Source: Ligula intestinalis
Taxonomy: Eukaryota > Platyhelminthes > Cestoda > Diphyllobothriidea > Diphyllobothriidae
DNA length: 64,000 nt
Direction: 5' to 3'
Assembly: GCA_036362985.1 (NCBI GenBank)
Contig: JAYGXS010000009.1
Coordinates: 12,047,839 to 12,111,838 of the forward strand
In this document: positions 9,766 to 19,638 of the stretch, one piece after another
Position numbering within the stretch: position 1 is the first letter of the stretch
How the letters are laid out: each line of letters starts with the position of its first letter
Made by a program: the position numbers and the translations under genes
Notes under the pieces: model-generated
What the model saw: the letters and a program-made list of their open reading frames with translations, nothing else
Database searches by the model: none
Told to the model about the DNA's origin: nothing

Positions 9766-11940
9766 GCTCGCGAGGGGTCGATTAGCTCCGGGCGAGAAAG
9801 CATCGACAACGGTGGCGCAAAAGTACAAGAACGCGCAGAGTTAAGAGGATGAGTCAGCGCTGGACGCGCGGCTAGACAACGGTTTGGAAGATGAGAAGGA
9901 GGTGAATACGCACAGTGCTATCGAATTCAGGCTGAAACAGTTACAGTAGATCGCCCACCCTTGACCGCTACACCCTACAGTACGCTCCCCGCTATCGAGC
10001 TGCTCCGACAACTTAGTTGACAGATATTTTCCCTCATGCAGGACCTGGCCTGGGGTTGTGGCGAATGGGTCTGCTGACGACGCTAACCCCTGTGAAAAAT
10101 GGCTGTAGAAAAGGTTGCACAAGTCAGGCTCCGTGGAACCCTTCAGCTTAATTAGAGGGTGGAAGTGAACTAAGAACGGCAATCATTCTGATCGCAGTGT
10201 ACCTCCAGGGGCGTCAGCGGTGATCATGTGGATGCTGACCTGATGTTTCGGATTGTTACTCAGAGCCACTGATGAACCGGAGCCCCCGCAGCAGCGTCAG
10301 GCAGCGGCAGAATACTAATGAAACACGCGGATGGGCAACAGCCGAAGCAGTGGCTTCGCGGCTACCGAATCCAGCGCTGTGTTTTCAGAAAAAGCTAACA
10401 CGGCCTTTCCCCTCCGTGGCCGACTCCGACGCCAGGTGACGATCGCACATCGCCTCCACCCCCCCCCCCACTGAGAGTCGTTCGCTCCGTGCAAATATCA
10501 GTAACTATCACTCCGTGTACCTGACCCCCTGACCAATGCCCACAACCTAACACAATTTTCCCCCTTTCTCCCAGCACAAGGACCTCTACACAACGATCTC
10601 GCCATGCGAGCGGCGTGCGTAGCAATCAAAGTACCTCCAGAGGACCCTGTCCAACCGTCCAATTTTCATTGTCCCTGTTATTCACTGGCTTGATTAAAAT
10701 TTATTGTAAACATGTTTGCCAAATCGACTTTTCAAATTAAGCATGAGAATATTTGCAGAATTGTAGCCAATACCCGGCCTACCAGTACGGCCAATAATAA
10801 GGTCGGTCATATTACTGATTTTCCATCGACAGCTTGCGAATTGTACGCAGTCATCTTACAGTGGCTGACGGAGGGCGGCCCAAAAATGCCCGACGGATTG
10901 TCGCGTAGGTGCAGAAATGCCATAAAGGGCCACTGGGATGAAGTATCCTAGTGAGAACGGAATAGACCCCAGTCCTCAATATCTGAAAGACCTTACTGTT
11001 GTAACGGTATCCAAAGTCGAGAGGTCACCTTCCAATTACGCCTTGTGTGAGTCCTCCAAGGAAGAAAACGACAAGAAAAGCGCAACAGCAGACGTCTTGG
11101 AGCGTAAAAGGTACCACATATTTAGGACAACAAATGCGTGCAACACGATTTCCATCGAGCCAATCAGCTTCTCTCCTGGCGTAGGCGCCGGCGCGATTGG
11201 CTGGTGACTCAGTGACTGAATGTAGCTTAAAATTTAAATTATTGATTGTCTGGCACGATGCGTTCGCTCGCGTGTAGGCCGATCGATAGCTTCCTGTGAG
11301 CGCGGCTGCCTGCAGCCTGTATGATAGCCGTTGGGTCCTTCCTAACACTTACAGACCCGCAGCCCAAGAAAGCAAGTCAACGGTTTCCGCGCATGGTCCT
11401 AACACACCGTGAATGAGTTTCATGGGTTGAGAAAACCTGACCGACCAGTTGCCTCTAACGGCCTCATAAGTATTTACCGGAGTATTGCCCTCGGCAAGAA
11501 TGGAACGTCCTCCTCCTCCCCAATCATTGGGAGCAATAACGGATAATTAGGGAAATAAATTACTTCGAATTACACGCAGGAGAGGCAACTGAAGTTGCGA
11601 CCGTCTCTGATGATGAGATCACTTGGGAATTCTAAACGACAAGTTCCAGCGACATCCAGGTGACATCATCCCCTTAATGCACACAGTACGTTGGTTCGAA
11701 ACCTTGAATAGAACGGGGACAGCAGGTCAGGTTAAAGGCTACGCGGTAGTAGAAAGATTTATTTTAAAATCGAAATATAGCCTCTACTTAGGTATAACAT
11801 TTGCTACGAAATAAATACGAGGAAGAATTCAGATTAGGAAAGGCGAGAGTTCCGGTCAGTCCTCAAACAAGAAGAAATATAAACCAGAAAATTAGTACCT
11901 CACGAAGTATAATTCGGTAGAAAAAGTCCTTCGGGAAACG
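9766..11940. other. No recognisable gene
   Basis: Frames of 70-113 codons occur on both strands (for example minus 9,841-10,182 and plus 10,712-10,951). None shows a family I recognise, a signal peptide or consistent splice sites. A C-rich homopolymer lies near 10,460. This is probably old repeat or intergenic DNA. Confidence 0.4.
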
Positions 11941-11944
11941 ATAG

Positions 11945-11995
11945 TTCATTGCGTGAATTTTCTACACTGGCCCACCAGGTCGTCGTCAGACAGAT
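11945..11995 (-). ncRNA. Hammerhead-ribozyme-like motif (copy f)
   Basis: On the minus strand CTGACGA (11,989-11,983) is followed by a hairpin whose arms include CTGG and CCAG around TGGG, then GAAAATTC (11,962-11,955). The palindrome AATT would make a dimer-type helix III. TGT before the core can pair with ACG after the cleavage position. The sequence after the hairpin (AAAATTCACG) matches the copy at 61,100-61,150 behind PLE family C, so this is probably a solo terminal repeat of that family. Confidence 0.5.
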
Positions 11996-12606
11996 GAAAG
12001 CTGTACGAAACAGTTAATTCGAAATGATGGCTAACACAAGAGTATATAGGGGGTCAGGGTATAAGTCGATAATCATCACCCGCATGTACTTATGGGGCCG
12101 GTCATAAACTAGTTTTCTACTGCATTTAATTGTGCGGTCAGTGGGGGCTGTTTTTTGCTTCGCCTAGTCCTGATAGACTGCCATCTTTTCCGAGTTAGGT
12201 GTACATCACATCCGATTCGATGTGCCTATTGATGCACGAGTCATCGGTGTTGATGGTTTCTAAAAACGCACGGCACTTCTTATGTGCGCAAGAGCCAACA
12301 ATGCAAGGTTCGTCTGATGCAAATTGGTGCCCAGTTTCTAATGTGCATGGCGACTTCGGACAAGCGACAGCACCCCTTCACAACTTGTTGGTATACGCGT
12401 AAGCGTGTGGAGACTGATATCCCTGTCTATCCACAATAAACTGTATTGCAGCCACCACAAGGGATCCTGTAAATGGCTTCTTTTCTGCCAACCCTACCCT
12501 TAGGATGCACAAGCTTATTTCGCAGAGCGTTCGTAGGTTTGTGCACCACTTGGACCTGATGCTTCCTCAGGTGTCCTTACTAACGAGTCCAGACACGTTC
12601 TTAATA
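11996..12606. other. No recognisable gene
   Basis: Possibly the rest of a solo PLE terminal repeat at the left side. No domain or RNA gene was seen. Confidence 0.35.
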
Positions 12607-13004
12607 CAGTAGTCGCCGGTTATTAAGCCCAGCCGCGTATTAAGTCAATGTCAGTTTGGGACGGAATTTTAAATAGCAAAATCAGCCGGCTAACAAGCCT
12701 AGTCGCCGGCTACAAAGCCCAGTTTGCCAACAGGATAGAGTTAAATTCCCATATCTCTGCGTGCGCAACTGGTAACGTGTCGCAAATAATGCTTTTTGTT
12801 TGTGTTATTGCGTAAAATACAGACAAACAGCATTCTTTTCTTGTACATAACCAAGTTCTACACATAATACACTACGTATGTACTGTATAGTGCCTATCCT
12901 GCGTTTGCTAAGCAAGAACTAGGACGCTCTGGTTAGTGCGCCCGCCGCTTATTAAGCCCAATTTGGTCTGCGCCCGAGGTGGGCTTAATAACCGGCGACT
13001 ACTG
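12607..13004. mobile_element. pogo/Tigger-like MITE with perfect 25-bp terminal inverted repeats
   Basis: The left end starts CAGTAGTCGCCGGTTATTAA (12,607 on) and the right end (up to 13,004) is its exact reverse complement over 25 bases. Both ends are flanked by TA (12,605-12,606 and 13,005-13,006), the target duplication expected for Tc1/mariner-pogo elements. CAGT...ACTG ends point to the pogo/Tigger branch. Further partial copies of the terminal motif lie inside (near 12,675-12,725 and 12,945-12,965), as subterminal transposase binding sites would. The element is 398 bp with no transposase frame, so it is non-autonomous. The perfect repeats suggest it is young relative to its neighbours. 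Confidence 0.85.
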
Positions 13005-13006
13005 TA

Positions 13007-13520
13007 TATGGAACTATCTGCCAACTTTTTTTGATTAGGCACCTGATCAAGACAATCCGTCTGCCAACGATCTGGTGAACCAGCGTCTAACTCACACAAT
13101 AAACTATCATTTACCATAAGACTTCTTCGACCGAAGAAGAAATATTTTCGTAGATATTTCCTACAGTAGACACTCGAAGTTATAAAAGCACAATGAGAAA
13201 ATTTAATGCCCGCGTTTTTACAGACCGAGGACAGGAAACCCGTTTAAATACCAGCATTTGCGAAACCTCAGGATTATGATGCACAATATATAAAAAGTGG
13301 AACCTTCCGTAACCTTAGATTCTGGAAAACACAGCTCGGAATGTCGGTTGACATTTACCGAGATAGCACGTACAGTGCGTGCGTTCGCACATAGAGCAAC
13401 GCTTTTGTGTGTGCGAACACAGCACTGTGCAATTATCATCACCATGAAACCCAATAGAACAGACGATACACATTCTGTGCGACAACTGACCTAGACAGTG
13501 AACAACAGCGGCGAATCATG
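13007..13520. other. No recognisable gene
   Basis: AT-rich sequence right of the MITE. No supported feature was seen. Confidence 0.4.
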
Positions 13521-15830
13521 CAACACACACACACACACCCTTTTTCCGATCCGACCTGGCTGGAGACGACTCTGTACTACCTTCAGCGCTGATAGCACAA
13601 CCCAGTCGCATCAGCGAAACACTTGCCCACAATTGGATGTTTGGCGCCTGGTGCGGCAGCCTACTAGCTGAATACGCCGGCCAACGAAGCCCTACGGCTA
13701 CATATGGGGCGCTGAAATTGTCAGCTTCAAAACCTGGCCCCACCCACATGATCTCGATGCCAGTCAGCAGACTTACGCACAGAAAAACAGACGAGGTAGG
13801 GCCCCTCTCCCGCGGAGGTAAGCAAAACATCAACAGTAAACAGGGATACGACTCTATAATACAAAATACTAGACGAACACATGAAAGTGGAAAATTGAGA
13901 ATCTATCTTTTTGGCTCAAATTTAACCCAGATGAAGAAAACAGTGCAGGGCGGGGAGGGGTGAGAGCAGCGGCGGCGATCGAGGAAGGATCAGCCATGAT
14001 TGGTCACTCACGGCCCGATGCTGTATGCGACGAGGCAAGGATATACATGCGCGTAGGAAAGAAGGGAACTGCGAGCCGGGGACAGGGGTGATTACTGCTG
14101 CCCAAGTATACACCTCACATGCAAGCTTCAGGAGATAGAGAGAGCATTGTTTGAAAGGATGGTGGTAAGAGACGCAGCGCGCGCATACGTGTGTGTAAAT
14201 TTCCTCCAAGGAGAAAAGGCAAAATGCGTGATAGTAAATGCCCTTCTTGTGAGCCGTTTCGTTTCAAAGTGGTTGGTCTGTTGCAGAAGGGGGAAAAGGA
14301 CGCCGCTGCTGCTTCCAGCGTTTTTTATAAGGCCTGGACGGGTTCGAAATTGAGGTGTCATCGGCCCTCGCTTCGGTGGGACCGAGTGTGTGTGTGTGTG
14401 TGCGTATTACGCGGCGCTCGAGACACAGACAAAAGAACACGTAGGAGCTCAGAGGAAGCACAGTTCACTCGCTATACAGGCACACGCGCGCACACACGCA
14501 ATACAGAGGGCTGGAACGGAGGTCACAAAGCATACGCGCGTGGTAAGCGCTAATCAGTGGATTACAACAAAGAAGAGGATCGCAGCACATGATCAAATGG
14601 GAGGAGGCGTGTGTATGTGAGCAAGTTGGCAAAACTCAGGCCTAGCAAAACGGAAGAGGCGACCAGTTTAAAGGCAATGGGTAGCGCATTGGGAAGGGCA
14701 GGGGGCGAGAAAACACAAAAGAGAAAACACTAGCATTGACGGCAACTGCGGCAAGAGAGATGTATGAGCAAGCAATAAAGAGGAGAAATATAACCACGTA
14801 GATGTGCGTGTGTACATATAGGAGACTTGGAAAAAGTGTATACACTATATATATAGAAATGACTAAGAATTAACTGTTTCCTTTGTTCATGTGTGTGAGT
14901 GATAATTTACTGACAATGTAATGTGTTTATATGCAATATTAGGGTGGTAAAAGAAAGGAGTGTCCCTTGTTACAGTAGAAGTAGTAGTAGAGAAAAGCGG
15001 AACGAATTCAGGACAGAACAGTTCTTCCTCTTCTGTGTAGGTAGGTAGATGATACGGTAGTTGTCGCAGACGGGCCATCGAACAACAAAGTTGGCAACGC
15101 GGAAATGAGGGCTGCAGCGACACGGACACACCGACTGGATTAGGACACACACACACACAATGCATCCATCTACGAAGGAAGAGGAGGAGGCAGTACGTCG
15201 TAGGGAGGGGATAGAGATCACAAACTTGGAGGTTTGTGTGAAAGCACAGCGGACTGCAATCGACTGCATGTGCGCGCGCTCACAGAAGAAATGCGATATT
15301 GTTTATAATCTATATATATATATGGTTTGATCGACGAAGGGACGCAGGAGATTGCACCTTGGATGTGTGTGTGCGTGTGTGTGGGCGGAGTACAGGATCG
15401 TCGGGAATGTGTGCGTGCGTGCGTCCGGGGGAAGGGAGAGGGGGGGGATAAGGAAGAACAAGATGACAAAAGTCCCTGCAGAAAGGATAACCTGGGGTGG
15501 GAGGGCGGGCGGAGAGTCAGTCCAGACACACACACACACACAGACACGAACAACTACAATGCACAAGGACACGGTGAAGCTTTCAGGCGATTGTATTGAG
15601 AAAAGTGGAGGGCAACGACGCGAGCCGCCCGCCAGCTTGCGGTCGCGGTGTGTGTGTCGTTGATCCCAAAGGACACAAAGATCACAAAACAGGGACANNN
15701 NNNNNNNACATGTTGCAGAAAGGGCTGGTAGCCGGAGGGCGGTGTAGATGTCCCGATAAGATGCGCAAGAAGAGGCATGATGTGTGTGCGAGATAGAGAG
15801 AGAGCGAGGCTTCAGTCGGCAACTTGTTTG
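13521..15830. repeat. Microsatellite-rich low-complexity region
   Basis: This contains repeated CA/GT runs (13,521-13,538; 14,386-14,402; 15,144-15,159; 15,364-15,383; 15,525-15,542) and a TA run (15,310-15,323), with purine-rich sequence between. Numerous open frames on both strands are artefacts of the low complexity (VCVCVC-type translations). The density of simple repeats probably explains the assembly gap at 15,697. Confidence 0.75.
15697..15706. other. Assembly gap (10 N)
   Basis: Ten N bases in a row; a 10-N run is often a placeholder, so the true gap length is unknown. Frames crossing it are not meaningful. Confidence 0.98.
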
Positions 15831-16529
15831 GTTCGGTTTCCTGGTGGTAGAAACCGACTATTAGTATCAGCAACGCCGGCAGCGCTAGACAGCATCCATG
15901 GTGGGCTTGAGGACTGGTCCTCGGAGACCTGAGATGCTAATTTCTACACCAAAAAGAAAGAAGACAGAGCGCAAAGTTACTAAAAAGAATGTAAAGGAAC
16001 GACGGCAACGATTCCAGTAACAAGAAACGCCACGCTTGTGTAGTACGGGACCGGTGATAAAACAGTTCAATCGGGGAAAGGAAAAATGGAGCATATAAAA
16101 GTAAAAATACGAATAATTGTTTAAATAATGTAATAGTTGGCGCACTATGATTGAAATGAGAAATAAACCACTCAGAAGCAATAAGTCCGCATTGTAAGCC
16201 TGTCTTCCGCTCAGGAACGTTTACGCTGGTGATACAGTCCACTCCCCCCTCATCAAAAACAGTTGAACGAGTCAGAAGCCCAATCATACGAAGTTCGAAT
16301 CGGTCATGAGACCTGTCTCCATGAAGGGAGATTCGACAAAATTAAACTATAAAAACATTAAAATTGATACAAAGATCTTTGGTTGATGAGCGTTCACTAA
16401 TCGCCGACGGAACTCGGTCGTCTAGTTCTGCCTTGACCCCCGCTCCTCGATCCCACCCAACAGCCGCACAGCGACTAGTAGTTTAGGCAGATGAGAATTG
16501 CTGGAAAAGGAAAGGAAGACTGGAATGAC
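15831..16529. other. No recognisable gene
   Basis: Minus-strand frames of about 100 codons lack recognisable domains. The missing last exon of the GW182 gene could lie in this direction, but I could not identify it. Confidence 0.35.
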
Positions 16530-16660
16530 CAATTTGGTCAACTAACCGTCATCAATCATACCCAACTGCAGGTGGTACACCACCTGGGACTCAAACCCAC
16601 GACGTGCTGATCAGAAGTTCAACGCTCTAAACGTTGCGTCACGGGCTCGCTGTCTTGCCG
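16530..16660 (-). repeat. tRNA-derived SINE-like repeat (copy 4, inverted)
   Basis: On the minus strand GCGAGCCCGTGACGCAACG (A-box side) is followed by GTGGGTTTGAGTCCCAGGTG (B box GGTTTGAGTCC), then GGTGTACCACCTGCAGTTGG. This is the same head and body order as the SINE at 5,228-5,480. Confidence 0.55.
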
Positions 16661-16800
16661 GTTTCGATCTGCACTTCTGATCAACAGGCTGCGGGTTCGA
16701 GTTCTAGGATGGCGCACCACCTAGAATTGGGTGTGACTGGCTGATGACGGCCAAGGGGCCAGAAATGGTTATTGCAGTTTCCGCGGTTTTTGTCGGCAAG
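16645..16800 (+). repeat. tRNA-derived SINE-like repeat (copy 5), head to head with copy 4
   Basis: GCGGGTTCGAGTTCTAGGAT (B box GGTTCGAGTTC), GGCGCACCACCTAGAATTGG, GACTGGCTGATGACGGCC and a CGGTTTTTGTCGGCAAG tail match the 5.2 kb copy in order. Copies 4 and 5 share a central segment in opposite orientation, making an inverted pair. Confidence 0.55.
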
Positions 16801-17314
16801 CTATATCCACAAAAATCTTCGTGAAGAAGTTGGGGCGATCGCTGCCACAGGAAGTTTGCTCACCTGAGGTTTCAGATTCCTTCTGGAAACCATCATGAGA
16901 GACAATAGCAGAAACGATGTCAGACTCGAGTGATTTAAAAAGGCCCGGATACATATTGCGACAGCAGCGTCGGGTTGAGTAAGTGAGGTCGGCAGCGCAG
17001 TCAGTCAATTCATAAACATAAGTGAAGGTTAAAGTACTATCGTCCGGCCATTTCTCTGGTGTAGAGGTGAAGCCGTGATGGGAAGATGTGACAAAACTAG
17101 AGGTGTGATAGCAGTTGCCAGGTGAAAAACGCCGACTTTGTCGACATGAGGCAGTCCGCACTCTTTGCAATGACATCGCGAGGATATCACAGATGAAAAA
17201 AACGACTAAAGTATTTGGGGCACGTTCATTATCATATGTCGCCGGCAGGCCGCTGTCTTTGCCGACGCAATAGTTGAGTTGGAGGCGACGAAGGACACAC
17301 TTAACGCAGTCCAT
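16769..17314 (-). CDS. Orphan 181-codon open frame of unknown function
   Basis: An ATG-started frame (17,314 down) runs without a stop for 181 codons, long for this region. I do not recognise the protein: it starts MDCVKCVLRRLQLNYCVG and has no clear domain or signal peptide. Its last 10-20 codons overlap the SINE tail at 16,769-16,800. The segment VSAIVSHDGFQKESETSG (DNA near 16,860-16,910) resembles VSATVYANVSDEESAADFETSG encoded opposite the hammerhead-like motif at 185-236, at both DNA and peptide level. This ties the frame to PLE terminal sequence. It may therefore be repeat-derived rather than a host gene. Confidence 0.35.
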   Translation of the reverse strand: MDCVKCVLRRLQLNYCVGKDSGLPATYDNERAPNTLVVFFICDILAMSLQRVRTASCRQSRRFSPGNCYHTSSFVTSSHHGFTSTPEKWPDDSTLTFTYVYELTDCAADLTYSTRRCCRNMYPGLFKSLESDIVSAIVSHDGFQKESETSGEQTSCGSDRPNFFTKIFVDIACRQKPRKLQ

Positions 17315-17489
17315 CTGTCACCAGAGAAGAAAATACGGTTGCTTCATCAGATGCGCTGTGGCGTAAACCATCATGTTCGCGAACCAATTATCGGAGACGG
17401 TATCAGCAACTGCTACTTTATGGATAGGGAGTTACTGCAATTATAGGATACAATGGCTATGATAGTGCATACTTATAACAAGTAACGGT

Positions 17490-17975
17490 TTGCCCCGATC
17501 GACTATAGTCGACCGGTTTTGTGCTAATCACTTCATGGCTGGTGTGCGGGTTGTGACCTGCTGAACTTTCATCGCTCATGCTGGATTTTCACGCGATGAT
17601 TGCTCGGCACTGGCGTTGGAAGACGGGTGCGTTCCACGAGAGGCGAATTTCTTTGGTCAAGATGAGCCTCAGCACGAAATATGGATTGGACAGATCATTG
17701 CACTTGCTTATAGACTCGGGCAGCCCACACGAGGGTCACGTCAAGCAAGACTTTTGGCCTTATTAAATTGGAGTGCATGTCCGGGTCTCGTTGAATGAGC
17801 CGCGACTTGACAATTGGCATCATTTATCCGCACTGCTGTCGCGTGTTCGACAGTTCGCGTCTTGAGAAGTCTTTCGGTTGCTCTGATGTGGCTGCTTGAT
17901 CCACAACTGCACTAAACCCTGTAGGCGACTTCTGATGTTCCTTGCCGTGCCAGAGGGTTCTTTTGGTTGCATTAC
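17490..17975 (-). pseudogene. PLE family A fragment, 3' part
   Basis: On the minus strand the right part (about 17,820-17,970) encodes scrambled GIY-YIG sequence (fragments matching ATKRTL, GLVQLWIKQP and TRQQCG of the family A nuclease). The left part (17,490-17,760) matches the 3' non-coding blocks seen at 1-500 and 54,600-54,830. Several frameshifts make it non-functional. Confidence 0.65.
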
Positions 17976-18898
17976 CTGACCAGAATAGGCCTACTTCTAC
18001 AGATGTGCTACCACATATCGTCACGGTCGAAGACGTAAAATACGCTAAGTCAAATAGGTCAGTTTGGCCTGGCATGATCACATCCGTAATAAACAGAACT
18101 AATAGTACACTACTGATGTCAACGATGGTGATCACAACACGTGTCGATCGTAACGGGTATATAAAATATTTTTTTCAAAGGTTTGCTAAAACGCGTTTAT
18201 AGTACAGACATATTCAAAGTAAAAAGAATTACAAATCTAATCTACTGGACTGGAAGTTAAAACGTCTTGAAAACACTATCTCAGACCCTCAGTTAAGCCA
18301 TATTTTGCAACATCACGGCGTATTTATGGGTCTTCAAGCTTATGAGTTTCGGAGGGATGACAAGACAGATGGAATAAGAATGCAGTCGGATCACTTAAAT
18401 TATTCAAATCTGCCAAATATCAACGTGGCTACTTTTCATAAAACAGGGCGGCCCAAAACGAGGCTCTAACAATATGGAGCACGCGACAGAACCGGAGCAG
18501 CACTAGAAAGTAAAATATGGTCTAGTTTACCTTCGAGCCCTACAAAAACAAGTAGTACGGAGGAAAAATGTCCTTTAAAGCATCTTAACACTTTGACAGC
18601 GACGCGCACCATATGTGGTACACACAACGATGTCACAAGCTGCAGGCTATTTTGGGAGTCACAGTTAAAGCGTTAAAGGTGTTTGCCGGACAAAGGCAGT
18701 AGGCGGTGCGGATTCATTAAATAACACAGACGAACCTCTGCCCCGGCGACGTGTTTTGTCGTGTAGCGACCTGCCCTGTGAATGCGTGTTTAAGGGTGGC
18801 GGGTGAAGCTATAGTATACTCTGCGAAGCCAATTAGACCTAGATGGAGCCATTTTACACAACAGTAGAATGTAGCAAAAGACAAAAAAGCTGCCTTAC
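17976..18898. other. Probable GW182 intron or 3' flank; one unassigned open stretch
   Basis: This follows the donor site of the RRM exon on the minus strand. A plus-strand stretch near 18,206-18,468 is open for about 85 codons (LLDWKLKRLENTISDPQLSH) without an ATG start. It could be the N-terminal part of a retroelement protein, but I cannot assign it. Nothing else was recognised. Confidence 0.35.
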
Positions 18899-19638
18899 CT
18901 TGATTTCCTGCAGTTTCCCCATGGCCTCTGCTCGTGTTATGAGGTCGGCAGAACCCAGCTTGATGCCACTGTTGATGACGTTGTTGGTGATGATGTTGGC
19001 CACCGCGTTCGCCTCCTGGCTACCAGCCAGACCGAGGAGGACGTAACGCGATGCGCGGTTAGGATGCAGTTCAAAGTCCGGGTTGAGAGAACCACCACCA
19101 CCGGCAGCAGCCGAGGAAGACGCGGTTGTGGTAGTCTGAGTGTCGCCGGACGCAGACGTAGACGAGAGGGTTTGTGAAATGGCCAGCTTCAGGGTGTCCA
19201 GACTGATGTGTGGTGAGAGGTCAGATATGAGGAGCCAGCAGGTGGGAGTACTGCGACCGGAACTTCTGCCGCCGCCACCCCCGCCTGGTGTCCCAGCGGT
19301 GCCGGCCGAGAGGCTGTCTGGACCGTTCTGCAGCGTCCAGTCATAGGCACTACCCACACCACCACTACCACCACCACCACTAACACCACCGCCACCACCA
19401 TCGGGGGCCCAACGGCGATCTCCACCCAGGGGATTGGGTGCGGAGCCGAGGGTTGTCGCGGAGGTTGTGTTGTTGGTGGAGGAGGAGGAAATGCAGGAGG
19501 CGTCATCAAAGCCGAGTCCGCGCTCCGTCGGACTGTCGGTCAGCCGGCCACCACTGCCAAATGCGGAGTTGGGCATACCAGCGCCACCCATGAGATTGCC
19601 CCAGACGCCACTCTCCCACGCAAGCTGTCGCCGGAGTT
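18899..19638 (-). CDS. TNRC6: GW182 exon 8 (W motifs and RRM)
   Basis: The acceptor has a long pyrimidine tract (CTCTCTCAATCCCCCCTAG). The exon opens LRRQLAWESGVWGNLMGG, passes Gly/Ser-rich sequence (RRWAPDG, YDWTLQNG), and ends with the divergent GW182-type RRM: CWLLISDLSPHI, then a Ser/Thr/Ala/Gly insert, then FELHPNRASRYVLLGLAG and ITRAEAMGKLQEIK. The donor is GTAAGG in phase 0, so coding continues into an unseen exon. Confidence 0.93.

Noticed and set aside
15218..15800. Several 90-110-codon open frames on both strands
   Set aside because: They are created by GT/CA microsatellites and purine-rich sequence, with no domain, and some cross the N gap.
16738..16760. CTGATGA inside the SINE as hammerhead core
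   Set aside because: No hairpin plus GAAA follows; it is part of the SINE body.
19090..19125. PAM2 (poly(A)-binding protein) motif in SLNPDFELHP of GW182
   Set aside because: The spacing of the required Ala and Phe does not fit and it sits on an RRM strand; likely not PAM2.
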